Positions 34,601 through 47,000 of a DNA stretch of 64,000 nucleotides are shown piece by piece; the first letter of the stretch is position 1; every line of letters begins with the position of its first letter. Source of the stretch: Chionis minor (Eukaryota > Chordata > Aves > Charadriiformes > Chionididae); NCBI GenBank assembly GCA_013398295.1, contig VZSF01002028.1:699894-763893 (forward strand), read 5' to 3'. The position numbers were made by a program, and so were the translations under genes. The notes beneath the pieces were generated by a model. It made no database searches and had not been told where the DNA came from. It saw only the letters and a program-made list of their open reading frames with translations.

Positions 34601-36260
34601 TCAGTAGGGATCATCATGTGCATTTGCGAGGTTCTGCCCAGTCCCTCAGCAGAGCAACAGAAGGAACACTGCTGCAGATCCGCGCTAGTAAACAAAATTC
34701 TGTTTTGTCCTGGTTTTAGAACAGCTTCTGAATGATTAGAAAAGGAACAACAGCGCTGCGGGGGAAAGGAGGAGGGGGGGCCCTCTTCCTTTTGACAATT
34801 AAATGTGAGCTGTTGAAAGCTGCTTTCATGGATGAATGCATAGAGAACTAAGGACGTCTGGCGACTGATTTGTTTGATTAGTTTATTGTATATCATAATT
34901 TCACTCTCGCTTACAGACGAAGCAGGCCTGTCGCGGGGGTTGGACTTCAGAGTTGTTTTTATTCTCTGCCAAAAGCCTGTAGAACCTCAGAAGTCTGAAG
35001 AGGACCTCAAGTAGGGCACAGACAAAGCTCGTGAAGCAGCAGTAACTGAGCTAATCAGAAAATATCAATCTGCGCACTTCACCGTTACATAGGGGCTGAT
35101 TTGCAGACAGCTCAGCATCTCTGGATTCCAGCAGGTCCCAGTGCTCTGCTGTTCCCAGAATCAGCGTGGGGCGTTGTTTGTCTCCATCCTGCTTGTCGGA
35201 CTGGCTTCTGGTGGGTCAGCGATGCCATCCAGTGGGAAAACTCGTGCACTACAGCAGCATTGCATACGTGGAACGAGCTGCTCTTGCTGAACTCGAAGGA
35301 CAAGCTCCTGGAAGAAGACCCTTCCCCAGAAAGGTTCTGTGCTGTAGCGAATGGCTCCTGACTAAGAGTCTTCTGCTGCTCTCCCTGAGTTCTGCAATAC
35401 CTCAAGGTGTTTGTAAGCGTCTCTTCTCGCTAAGGAGAAAGATTTGATCCTTGGGGAAGTGTCAACAACCGCATTTCATTTCACTGCGATTAGTACTCAC
35501 ATGGGATTCTCACTTCACGGAAGGTTTTGTTTAATTGTTTTTGGTTTTGACCTAAATCTGCGACTCTCTCGTCTTTTGAGACATCTCAAGGCTTCTTAAC
35601 ATCCTCAACGTTCTATGAAATCCTAGTTATTTTAGTCGTTTCCCTCAGCGCTCTGCATTTGTGTTACTTACCCCAGTGTTTGGTACAGGCCCGGGGCAGG
35701 GTAAGTTATCTGAACCTTAAACTGGATGAGATGTTTATGACATAAATAATTGGAAGCACAGACAAAAGAACTAACACAGAAAGGGCCATATAATCTTGTA
35801 GAACTGAGGACACGTCCCCGTCTTTTACGATTTCATTTTGCAGGCAGAAGGTCTGGGATCTCAACCACTGCGAGCTGATCACATACCAGCTGCTTCCAAA
35901 AACGTTCTTTTTTTTTTTTCCCTCCGGTACCTAATCAGGAGACGGAGGGGATTTTCTTTCGGACGCGTACTTTGATACTTTAATCCCCGCCTCATCACCA
36001 GCCCAGCGCTAGATTGCTTCAATATGCTTTACAAGCAATTACACCCTGCGCCAACCGAGGAATCCGAATTCGCACAGCGGGCCAGGCCGTGCCGCGGGTG
36101 CTGCGGCCGAGGGCAGAGGCCCAGCCTGGACCGTAGACCACGCCATGACAGGCCCAAGGCCCTGGGCAGCAACTCCGCGGGGTGGCCGGGCCTGGGGCTG
36201 CGGCCTGTGGCGACCAGTCCTTGTACGGGTCTAGAAACGGCCTTGGCCGCCTCTGCTTGA

Positions 36261-36340
36261 TGACGTCAGCGATGACACGTGACGTCACCACCGGCCCCGG
36301 ACGGCCCCCGCCGCCTCAGCGCCCACCTCACGTGACGTCA
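36261..36340. promoter_or_regulatory. cluster of three CRE sites, two fused to E-boxes
   Basis: Perfect CREs (TGACGTCA) lie at 36261-36268, 36280-36287 and 36333-36340. The second and third are each joined to CACGTG (36276-36281 and 36329-36334), giving the composite CACGTGACGTCA twice, 53 bp apart. CREs bind CREB/ATF. The E-box TCACGTGA in the third unit matches USF/MITF/TFEB-type sites. Binding is inferred, not shown. Confidence 0.8.
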
Positions 36341-36505
36341 TGCCCCGCGCAGGCGGACCCGCCTCCTCCCACAGCGAGGTCCGGGCACCGCCCCCCGCGA
36401 CATCACCTCGCCCTGGGCCCCGCCCCCTCGCCGCTGATTGGTTCTCGTCCCCGCCTCCCGCGGGGAAGCCCCGCCCTCGGCACCGCCCCCGCCCCGGCCC
36501 TACCG

Positions 36506-37423
36506 NNNNNNNNNNNNNNNNNNNNNNNNNNNNNNNNNNNNNNNNNNNNNNNNNNNNNNNNNNNNNNNNNNNNNNNNNNNNNNNNNNNNNNNNNNNNNNN
36601 NNNNNNNNNNNNNNNNNNNNNNNNNNNNNNNNNNNNNNNNNNNNNNNNNNNNNNNNNNNNNNNNNNNNNNNNNNNNNNNNNNNNNNNNNNNNNNNNNNNN
36701 NNNNNNNNNNNNNNNNNNNNNNNNNNNNNNNNNNNNNNNNNNNNNNNNNNNNNNNNNNNNNNNNNNNNNNNNNNNNNNNNNNNNNNNNNNNNNNNNNNNN
36801 NNNNNNNNNNNNNNNNNNNNNNNNNNNNNNNNNNNNNNNNNNNNNNNNNNNNNNNNNNNNNNNNNNNNNNNNNNNNNNNNNNNNNNNNNNNNNNNNNNNN
36901 NNNNNNNNNNNNNNNNNNNNNNNNNNNNNNNNNNNNNNNNNNNNNNNNNNNNNNNNNNNNNNNNNNNNNNNNNNNNNNNNNNNNNNNNNNNNNNNNNNNN
37001 NNNNNNNNNNNNNNNNNNNNNNNNNNNNNNNNNNNNNNNNNNNNNNNNNNNNNNNNNNNNNNNNNNNNNNNNNNNNNNNNNNNNNNNNNNNNNNNNNNNN
37101 NNNNNNNNNNNNNNNNNNNNNNNNNNNNNNNNNNNNNNNNNNNNNNNNNNNNNNNNNNNNNNNNNNNNNNNNNNNNNNNNNNNNNNNNNNNNNNNNNNNN
37201 NNNNNNNNNNNNNNNNNNNNNNNNNNNNNNNNNNNNNNNNNNNNNNNNNNNNNNNNNNNNNNNNNNNNNNNNNNNNNNNNNNNNNNNNNNNNNNNNNNNN
37301 NNNNNNNNNNNNNNNNNNNNNNNNNNNNNNNNNNNNNNNNNNNNNNNNNNNNNNNNNNNNNNNNNNNNNNNNNNNNNNNNNNNNNNNNNNNNNNNNNNNN
37401 NNNNNNNNNNNNNNNNNNNNNNN
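36506..37423. other. assembly gap (918 N)
   Basis: Unresolved bases lie inside the GC-rich island. The gap probably contains GNA12 exon 1 (in human, about 100 codons with the P-loop GAGESGKST), because no such coding sequence appears in the visible flanks. The true gap length may differ from the number of N. Confidence 0.95.
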
Positions 37424-40400
37424 CCCCCCCGCCCCTTTCCTCCCCCGGGCTGCCCCGCCGCAGCTCCGGGATGCGGCCGCTCTGCGGGGGAGTCGGTTGG
37501 TGCGGGGCAGGTGCTTGGGCCGGCGCGTCCCTCTGGGCGGTTGCCCGGGGGGCGGCGGGGGGCTCGGCTCGGCGGGGTGCCAGCCTCGCCCGACAGAAGG
37601 CCTCGGTGAAAAAAAGGCTCAAAGGAAACTTCCCTGCGAAGGGGATTTGGAAAAGCTTTGTGGAAGCGCGGAGGAAAGAGGATATAGGTGTGGCTTGTGC
37701 TCTGGAAAAAACATTATGGGAGCATCCTCTAAGTCGGAGTTGGAGAAACTTCAAAACTTGAAGAAACAAGGAGGAATTTCTCTGCCTCTGCTAAGGGCCG
37801 GGAGTCTGTGTGCCTCGAGATGGGACAAGAAGTGGGTCCCCGTGTAGCTGATGTGGCTGCGAGTACTGGTACATCTTTAGGAACAGAGTCCTTAGAGTTG
37901 AGTAGCATGGGATGTCACCAAGCATAGCTCTGAAATAAAAAGAACCTTGGTTTGGTACCTTTGCAAAAAAAGGTCCTGTTCAATGTGTGTGCGGGGTTTG
38001 TAGAGCTGGTAACGTTCTCCTCTGTTGACTGGAGAACATAAGGAGCACTGATAGTGCCTACAGGTAGAGCCTTTGGTCTGCAGACAATTAAGGAAAATCA
38101 TCTTTGACAAATACTGTTTATTTCTGGGAAACAAGCTTTGATGCCCTGTGTAGGTAGAAATGATTATATTTCAGAAAATCCCTGATGAGGCATAAGAAAC
38201 TCACTTAAGAATGTATCTCTCTTCATCCTCATAGTCTCTCAAAAATACTGCTGCTTTCCTGCCTGAGTTTTTCTGTAGCGCTGTCTCCATTCTTATGTGG
38301 GCATGGATTTTTAAGGCTCTGGGAGATTTCATGGAAAATTAAAGGAAAGGGAACTGTGCAGGTTAAAGATAGCAAGAGTTACCTCTGAATTTTCAGACTT
38401 CTTTTTTTGTAGAAGCTTAATATGCATTTAATAAGGACATGCACACAATGACTCCTGTTTTTAAGAATGACGCTATTCCATGAAGGGCTTTTGCTTCTGT
38501 TAGCAAACAGGAAGATTGACTTAACTTTCTTTTCCTTCTTTTTTTTTAGACTGTTTTCAGGTGCATGTAGGTGTATTGCAGGAGCCTGTTAACTGTGTGA
38601 AAGCTGAAGCTTTCCTTTCACTGAAGTTGTGTAAGCAAAGAGAATGTTACGAGTTTTGATAGCACCTAGAAATAAGAAGCCTTATTTTAGAGGCCTTAAT
38701 GCTTGTTTTGGTACTGCCAGTAATCTATTTTTTACTGTACTGATTTAAATTAGTAGCAGAGGCTTTTAAGGAAAGAATTTGTGAAAATGGAAGAAAATCT
38801 GCGATTCCTTCCTCTTTGTCTAAGCAATACTAGTTATAGTAAAATGTAGTATTTTGTATATGGAGACAGTATAGAGCTTTCGGCAGTAGAATTTAGTGTA
38901 CTTTGGAAAGGAAAGTAAGCGTCTCCATCTTGTAGTAGGGGAGGTCAAGTTATACACTTGAAACACTTGGCTGCTGGATGGCTTTGGGCAAACTTGCAGA
39001 ATTTAGATGAGAATCCAGGTCCTCAAGGTAGCAGTCAGGTGTTCTGATTTCAAGACTAGTAGTTAACAACACTCCTTGGACAGTTGTCAGCTGAATACCT
39101 TTTTAAGTCTCCTAATCATCAAATTAAAATTTGGAAGTATTTTTAAAGTGAGTTACTGTGGCTCAACAGCACACCTTTGTGGCCTTGTGGTTCGCGATTC
39201 GGGAGCGTGAGGTTAAGCTATCTTTCTGTGTACATGGACAGCATCTGTCACACTCTTCCTTCTCCATTTTCTCTGGATGACAGTGCTGGCTTTTGCACAT
39301 GAGAATACAGTTTAGTCTTCACCCATAAGTTTTGGGGAATGGCTTGAGAATGGTCACTATGGAAAGAGTATGCAGGAGGAGGGAGAGTAAACAAAGGGAA
39401 CGAGGTAATTTTTCTGGTGGAAAGGAGGCCTGAGACTGGAGTGTGGGGAGAAGGCAGTAGATGTTCTGTTTGCTTTTTGCTCATCTGAAAGAAACCTGAT
39501 AACACCTTGATATTCTGCAATAATCATCAGGAAGAAATCAAATACCAAGACAGAATTGCAGGGCTTTCCAAAGACTGATGTTGTCAGTGCATTTATTAAT
39601 TGGGTAATACTTTCTTGTGTTAAACTTTGTTCTATGGAAAACAGAAAAATGTGGAAAAATGTTTCAAGTAAACTTATTTTGCTCCTGTGACCATGTAAAT
39701 TATCAAGTGAACCTGATTGCCTTTCTTTCTATAATAAAGTGTTTTGACTACAGGTTCTTTTCACTTCTTCAGATTAGAAGGATCGTCCATTAAGACTAAA
39801 TGGAGCAGAAATCACCATGTATCTAACTTAGAAGAAAGACTATAAGATGAGGTTTTTATAATACAGTATGTGGACGATGTGAAATGAAAGTGATCCTATC
39901 GAATAGCATATAAATCTGTTTGACGTCGTGAAGTACAGCTGCAGCAACCTTAGCCCCTTTTTCCATACAGTTCTAAGCATGGTCAAACAATGGTTCTGTT
40001 AAGCTTCTACAACACTGAGATCTGAGTTAGAAATGCAGTGTAAATCTCTGGGATTAAATGGTCAATTTTCATTTTCCAGCCATGACTAAACTTCTCTCTG
40101 AAGGAGGAGGATTACTACTCTCTCAATAGTGCTTGATAATTCTAAAGTGCTTATTGCAGTAGTGTTTAGGCAGCCTGTGCAGCTTATGGAGAATGAAGGA
40201 ACTAATTCAGAGAACAAAACCTGAAATCTCTTCAAAAATAACGGAGCGAAGTATGCATCTACGTTAGCGTCAGCTTCTGCTTTATTTTGAGTTTTCAGCT
40301 TCTTGCTTTTCTGATGTCTTCTTGATGCTGAGTTCTTTCCTTACGCTGTTCTGTTTCTCATCCCCCACTTCGGGAAACCCTAGCTAGAAACAAAATGCTG

Positions 40401-41003
40401 AAATGAAATAAATCTGTGATACAGAATTTACTTTTCCATTTAGTACAGGTGATGGTTCAGGGCCTTGCTAGCTTTTTCTGGCATTTGTGGGATGGTCTTC
40501 AAATACATTAGTTTTGCTTTGGTTTAAGGTAAATAGTCATCGGTTAACTAGGGTTTTGCTTGTTAATCGAGGCTAAGTTTCAAAGTAACTTTTTGGAACT
40601 TTTTGATGACTGAAGTGAAAAGCAGTAGTGTTAATGTTCTGGTATGAGTACACAGGCTTCATGACTTTAGCACACCCACCTGGAAAAGGAAAGTGGATAG
40701 GACAGGGAAAGCTGCTGCTGCGTGAATTTTAAGGCGACTCTTGGATACACAGAGGAACGTGGCAAACTTGTGTACCTTAAGTTTCAGATCGGAGAAACGG
40801 CTGGTGGTGTTACATGAATGTTTTGATGCTTTTCAACTGTAGCTGAAGGAGTAATCTTTTGACACCTTCCAAAACAGATGGGTTGGCCTTGCTACTCTAC
40901 TTGATTCCTTTGATAACAGTTAATGAATTGTGGCTCTGATGTTCCTTGTCTAAATGTTTGGGGTTTTTTGTTTCAAGTATGAGAATATCATGCTGCTTGG
41001 GGG

Positions 41004-41049
<46 letters not shown>
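41004..41049. repeat. poly(A) run of 46
   Basis: An uninterrupted run of A follows CTTGGGGG and precedes CAACCCAAACC. No retroposed gene body or target-site duplication is recognised beside it, so a mononucleotide microsatellite is the simplest reading. Confidence 0.9.
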
Positions 41050-41050
<1 letters not shown>

Positions 41051-44000
41051 AACCCAAACCGAAAACAAAGCAGTTTAGCTCCATAGGAAAATAAGTAACC
41101 TACAAGCACCAGAGTGGTACCTGCACCAGCTTGTTTAGGAGATTTCCATCTGGAGAGAGAAAAAATACATCTTTTAAAAGCCTGCAGTGTAATCTGTTGA
41201 GTTTTTTGGTAATAGTAATTTCTGTTTTGAAAATGGGAAGGCCAGCTCAATTCAATACATCCATGAGTGTTTTCTTGTTGTCTGTGGCTTCAATTGTGAT
41301 GACCGACTATGGAATTGAAAAGCCTGGAATTGCAGAGGAAAGGACCGCTTGGGAAATGATGTTTAACTTCATTTATGGGCTGGGGAGGGGGGGGAAACAA
41401 CCAAAGATTTTGAACATGAAAAACCCCTGAGGATATGTCTTTGGGACTTTTGAGTGCAGTTGCCATACATGTGGGCATATCTGAGAACATTTCTCCTCAA
41501 CAGCTCGAAAATGAGTGATAATAAAGTGGGCAAAATAAGTAGCCTGTGCTGAAGTCCATTTTAAGAACGACTTTGGGCTTCTGGAACCAGTACTGAACTT
41601 AGAGTGTTGCAGCTTCGTTGTTGCAGGTACCCTGTAGGCCTTGACTGGGCTGATGTTGTGTTTATGGTCTCTGACTACGGGGTAGTTGTGCTTTGTGTCA
41701 CTGAAAAACAAAAGGAGAACACTTGCTTGCAACTTGCAGGTTTCAGTCAGGTACAGTTACAAACTCTGGGAAATGGGAAAAGAATATTCTTCAATTTAGT
41801 TGGGAGCTACACTTTAGGTGACCAAATTACCTACTCATTTATTATGCAAATATATTTCTTCTAATAGCCTACAAATGCAGCAGGAACACATCTTTCCATT
41901 ACGTGAACTCCAGTTAGTCTTTAAATTGACTTGACTTCACATTTCCTTGGGTTTACATGCAAGTGAATTTGGTAACTCATTAGGAGGTGGTGATAGTGAC
42001 GCACAATCCGTTAGTTCAGAGTTGGGATCTAGCTGTACTTGAGTAGTTTGCCACGGGACAGTGTCAATCTCATTCCCCCAGGGACAGCTCCTTCTGAAAG
42101 GAATGACAAGGAGAATATTCTGTAGGAACTGTGGCTAATTAGGAGCTTTTCCATTAAGTTGAACACACAGTGCTAAAGTTCTGTGATAGAACTGGTATTT
42201 AAATCTGATCGTATTTTCTTTGTGCTTTTACTGTTTAGTGGTTACTTTAATATGAAAACTATTATTCACATAATTATGTGGAAAAGAAAAAAAACACCAA
42301 ATCCTAAACCATTATGAGTCTTGTTGGTCTTCCTGTTCCAGGTTCATTTAATCAATGAAACTCTTACTAGCTTCCAGTTGATGTGTTTTCTGTGCCTTAA
42401 TATAAATTTCGTCAGCTCTGGTCGTCTCTGTATTTGGGGTGTCTTTTGGTTGGGCTAGGCGAGAGCAATCTGTCATCATCATGGTGGATAGTGGAAGAGG
42501 AGTAATGGTCACTAGTAAGTGATAAATATTCACTGTTGTTCCAAAATAGAGCTTACAATGCTCTTGTGATGTAGTCATTAGTATTGCAGAACATGAGTTA
42601 GTCCCTGGAGACTGTAGACACATACTTTGATGTTTTCCAGACAAAAGTTTAGTCACTTGAGTGACCAAATTTGGGAGCCTACTTTATATTCAGTTGGTCG
42701 AGTATACTACTAACTAACTTGGAAACAGCATTGGCAAAGAAATTAGCAAACTGTGCTACTAACGACGTTTACAAGCAAACTTTGGAGCAAAGGCAAACTA
42801 ATACACATTGTTTGAAAAAGTAAGTTCAATACAAATTACAGTGAGAGAAGAAGCTAGAAGGAATCGGAGGCTGTAGAGTTTCCAAATGAGTTTCCTTCAT
42901 TGGATGTGTTTTGCCCACCCTCGTGGGGGTGAGGAACTGGTCTTATCCTGGTGTTGCAGGATCCTGCAACTTCCCTTCCATCTGGGTGCATCTGCTGGGT
43001 GCTCTGGAAGTGTGTTTACGAGGGCAGATTGGCAGGATCTTGCCAAACCTGATGGGGATACTTTTGTAACTGCAGGTGCTGCTTCTGCTCCATTGAAAGC
43101 ACAAACTTAATTATGAACTAGATATTAGTGTGATAGTCTCAGGAAAAGGAGAAACCTGTTAATGTAATTCTGAAAGCATTAACTTGGAACTCTTTTTTTT
43201 AAGGTCCTGCGCCAGTTGTCACCTCTGAGGTCGTCATCTCTCCACTTTGTGCCTCTTTGCAAGTAAAGCTTGCAGTGAGAGTATTTTTCTTCTGCTGCAT
43301 TTATCATCATTTTGCTGGATTCAGTCAAAGACAAGGACTCTTTTCAGACTTTCCAGACAAGCAGACATCACTGCTGCTCCCAATTCAGAGATTCAGTGGC
43401 TAATCCAAATGTTTCTTAATATTTGTGTTCCTGTGGACTAAGCAAATGACACTTCCCCTTTGTTCCCATTTTTTTATTTGTATGTTTGGCTGGAAGGTAG
43501 GTCATCTTTGCTGTTTACCTTCCTCTCACCTGGGTGGCACTGGAATATGTGAATGGTGAAAATACGTACATGGCTGTTGAGCCTTTTTGTTGTCTAACTG
43601 GGCTAACTGGTGCTGCTCCCACCCCTGCCCTTGTGTCTGTCTCGCCTTACATCAAACTAATATAGGCAGTGGAAACAATTTTTTTTATATAGATGACTAC
43701 AGTTTAGTTGATGCTTGCTCACCGGATTGGCTCGTGGGCTCAGACGAAGGACAAACCTATCGGACAGGAGAGGGTGGAACTGCACTACCAGGAAAGATGC
43801 CCCTTTTGTTGGTACCTAGTGATTAGCCTGACTGCAACGTGAAACCTTAGCCGTAGTGACATTGGGCTCGTGGTTGCTCCTTGGCTGTAACATTCCAAGG
43901 ACGTAGATCAAATAAAAACACTGTTAATGCTTTTACGACAGCATGCTGTAAAACTCTGATTGTCTCGCTATTACTTTGTTAGTAGTAGATCACCTTCTTC

Positions 44001-47000
44001 CCAGTGTTCCAGATGGCAATTTAGAAACAGCGCACACCACTATATTTGCAAACGCTGACAGCTTTATTTTTACAAATTGTATTTGGAAGTGTCTTTTTTA
44101 GAAGGTTAAGAGATGTTTTCTAAAAATACGCGTAGGTTACATTTTATCACCTTTCTTTACCCGCCAGTAAGTGTTGCTGCTGAAACGGCCAGTCCCATCT
44201 AAGGCTATGTGATTCGGATTTCTCTCTCTTGTTTTGGCACCGGTGATCACGGAGCTGTTGCAGTTTTTTGGTGCAGTTAAACTTGCCAGTCCAGCTGCAC
44301 CTACGTTCATATAGCAGCATTGCTTTGTACTGTTCCACTGGCATAAAGGGTGTATTAGAAATATCTTGCCGAGGTGGGAGCACTCCTTTTGACATTAGCT
44401 CAGATTTATATTGGTCTCTGTGAGTTGTGATCCCCAGAACTTTGCCAGTTTCTTGTCAACAACGATGAGGAGAAACACATTTGAATCTCCCTGGTGCCTG
44501 TGATGTTCGCATTGGTTTGCAGCCACAGAAGACAGTATTGCCTGTTAGCTGTGACATGGAGTCCCCTGACCAGGTATTCGGCAGTGATCCACGCTTCTCT
44601 CAACACTTTCCAGAAGTGAAGTAGATGCTGGACATCTAGGGCTTTGGTACAAGGTTGAGCAATTTATTAATAGTAAAAACTTAAAAAGTAGTTACTGCGG
44701 TATTTAATGTGTAACAGCGACTCTGTTGTCTGTGATCTCATACCTGGTAGTAGTTCCTTAAAATTATTTTGAGAAAATGCACTGTAGGAGACTTTTCTAT
44801 TTGTATACAAACTCTAAGTAGTCTTGCAAGTTCTCTCTGGACACTTGACTAGAATAATCAAATCTTTTGATCACTTGACTGTCGGTTTGCACGTGGAAGA
44901 ACCTGTCCTTGCTTATGAGCAAGTACCCCCCAAAACATACTATTTCCATTGTGCATTTGGTGCCGAACTGTGGTATGTTCTCTCAGCCTCGGAGTTGGTT
45001 TGTCTGGTGAAAGGTGTGGGATTTTTAGGATAACGAATCCTTCAAGTTCTGGAGTATGTGAATAAATTAAAACGGGTGTGTTGTGTTATATGTAGCAGTG
45101 TAACTACTGATTCAAGACATTCTTAAATCAAGCTGCTCTTTAAATACTGCAGCACTTCATGTATTTGCAAGCTTCGCTGGCTTCAAATGGCATTAGCTGA
45201 TGATAACCTTTCTAGTAATTCCCACAAAATCATTTCATTAATAAGTATTTAAAAATGCAAGACAACCAGCTTTTTTCAGAGCTAGGGTGCTTTCAAAAGT
45301 AAAGGAGACAAAATATATTTGAGCCAGTCCTAGTAACGAGCATTTGTGCAAATGCTTGTAAAACCCTCACACTGCTGCTGAGTAGCAAACATTCTGCTTA
45401 GTGCGGAACAGCTGTGCTCTGTCAGGCTGAGGATCCAGCGCTTTGTCCCTGACGTGAAAAAAACCCACAACCAAAAAGGGGTACAAGAACAAGGCAATAT
45501 GATACTTTGGTATACTCTTCTAGTTATTGGCAGCCTTTGGTTTCGGAAACTTCTTGAGCCAGGAGTTGCGCCTGGAATGTAATCGAATAGTCCTTTTTGG
45601 ACCTTTCTTCCATCAATTTGTCTCAATTGGTTTTTGAGTCCATTTATACTTTTGGCCAAAGTCCTGTGTAAATGAGTTTGTCTCATAGAGTGGTAGTGGG
45701 GATATACAGGAAAATCCCTTCTTTCAGTTCAGCCCTCTGCGTGATAGCTGTGTTGCTGGACCGTTCGTATTTGTGTAGCAAAGGGTGGGGAAAAAACAGT
45801 CCTTTTCTACTCCTGTTCTCCAAGTGGTTTGTAATTTCTGTAGATTTCTGATATATCATGTCTTAGTTATCTCTTTTCTAAACTGCGGATTTCTAGATCC
45901 CAGTAGTGTTTTCTTCTGTGTAAGATATGATACTTTGAGTTAGATCACGTGTCACACTCTTACTACATCTTTTCTGGTTCTACTCTATCTCCATTCAAAT
46001 TTTGTGCATGCCAGGGATTTATACAGTGACTTGAATATGCTAGAAATTATTAGGAAAGGGGTGGAACAGAGAGCTTCCTATTTTTCCTCCTTAACTGGTG
46101 CTTTTAGTATGCTGCTGTTTTGCCACTTTCTAATGCTTGGTGCTATCCTTATCTGTGAATTATAATTCTTTCCACCTGTGCTTATTCTGGGTCCTACTTT
46201 GATTGCAGCACAAAGGCTTTAGATCAGTTAAACTGTTCAGAAGTTTTTCATATCGAAAGTTGTTGCCACTTTTTTTCCATATTCCAAACTTGAAAACGGA
46301 ATGGTAATTGACAGTATTCAATCTTCTGGAAGAAGTGAATTGACGTTTTTCTGTAGTAGTAGAAAATAAAAAAAAGCCTAGCAACACTGGAAAGGTTTAC
46401 GGTGAAACAAGCACTGCAATGAAAGTAGTCTGATGTTACCTTCGTTGTTGCAGCTGGGGAGGGAGTGTTGTACATGCTATAAGACTTGTTTGATGGGCTT
46501 TTTTCTCATTTATACTAATGGTGTCTGAGCCCAAATTAAGTTTTGAGAAATATACTTTATTATTAAATATATTAAACTATTCTGTTTATTCTATAATAAA
46601 TGGAAATTCTAGGAATTTTAATTAAGTTTAATCTTCTAAATGAATTTTTTACCTCTGGGCATCAACAATATGTATAAACTCTTAAGCAATTTTAACTGCT
46701 GATAAAAGTGACTCTCTGGCTATCTCCCATGATGGTCTTTTTAGAGGAACGAGGCTTGGAAAATGGTTTGAATGTCTTTCCAGAAAGAGAAAACCTTTCC
46801 TATGGCAACTTGTGCTGCAGATTAATGGGGCAAGGATTATCAAATGGTCATTTTGGCTGCAAAAAGTTGCGTTACCAGTAACTCTGAAATGTGAGAATAG
46901 CAATACACGGGATCTAAATTTGGTGATTTCTCTGTTTCTCCTCATCTTTCTGACATCTGCTTGTAGCATTTATAGAACTGTTTTGCAGAGACGGAGAAAT

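Larger units (their letters stand above)
25164..36049. other. intergenic DNA between CARD11 and GNA12, second part
   Basis: No gene, transposon or RNA gene is recognised. Small features are an alternating purine-pyrimidine tract at 25773-25817, a triple 19-bp tandem at 28567-28623 and T-runs near 31257 and 35908. Splice-supported or homologous reading frames were not found. Confidence 0.65.
36050..37600 (+). promoter_or_regulatory. GNA12: CpG island, inferred GNA12 promoter and exon 1 region
   Basis: GC and CpG content rise sharply from about 36050 and fall after about 37600. It is the only island of this size upstream of GNA12 exon 2. Visible elements are three TGACGTCA sites, two CACGTG E-boxes, several GC boxes (CCCCGCCCC) at 36418-36500 and an inverted CCAAT box (ATTGG) at 36437-36441. 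No TATA box is obvious. A 918-base gap interrupts the island. Assignment to GNA12 rests on position and strand; the transcription start is not visible. Confidence 0.7.

Noticed and set aside
36182..37847. Very long open frames on both strands across 36.2-37.8 kb
   Set aside because: They are created by reading through 918 N. Only short GC-rich flanks are real sequence, and they show no known protein.
37716..37847. 43-codon frame after the gap starting MGASSK, superficially like a retroviral Gag N-terminus
   Set aside because: There is no LTR, no continuing gag frame and no match beyond the first residues. Position 6 is Lys, so the usual N-myristoylation pattern is also not met. Chance frame.
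40897..41250. Minus-strand frame with a long poly-Phe stretch
   Set aside because: It is the translation of the A46 run on the opposite strand and has no protein-like context.
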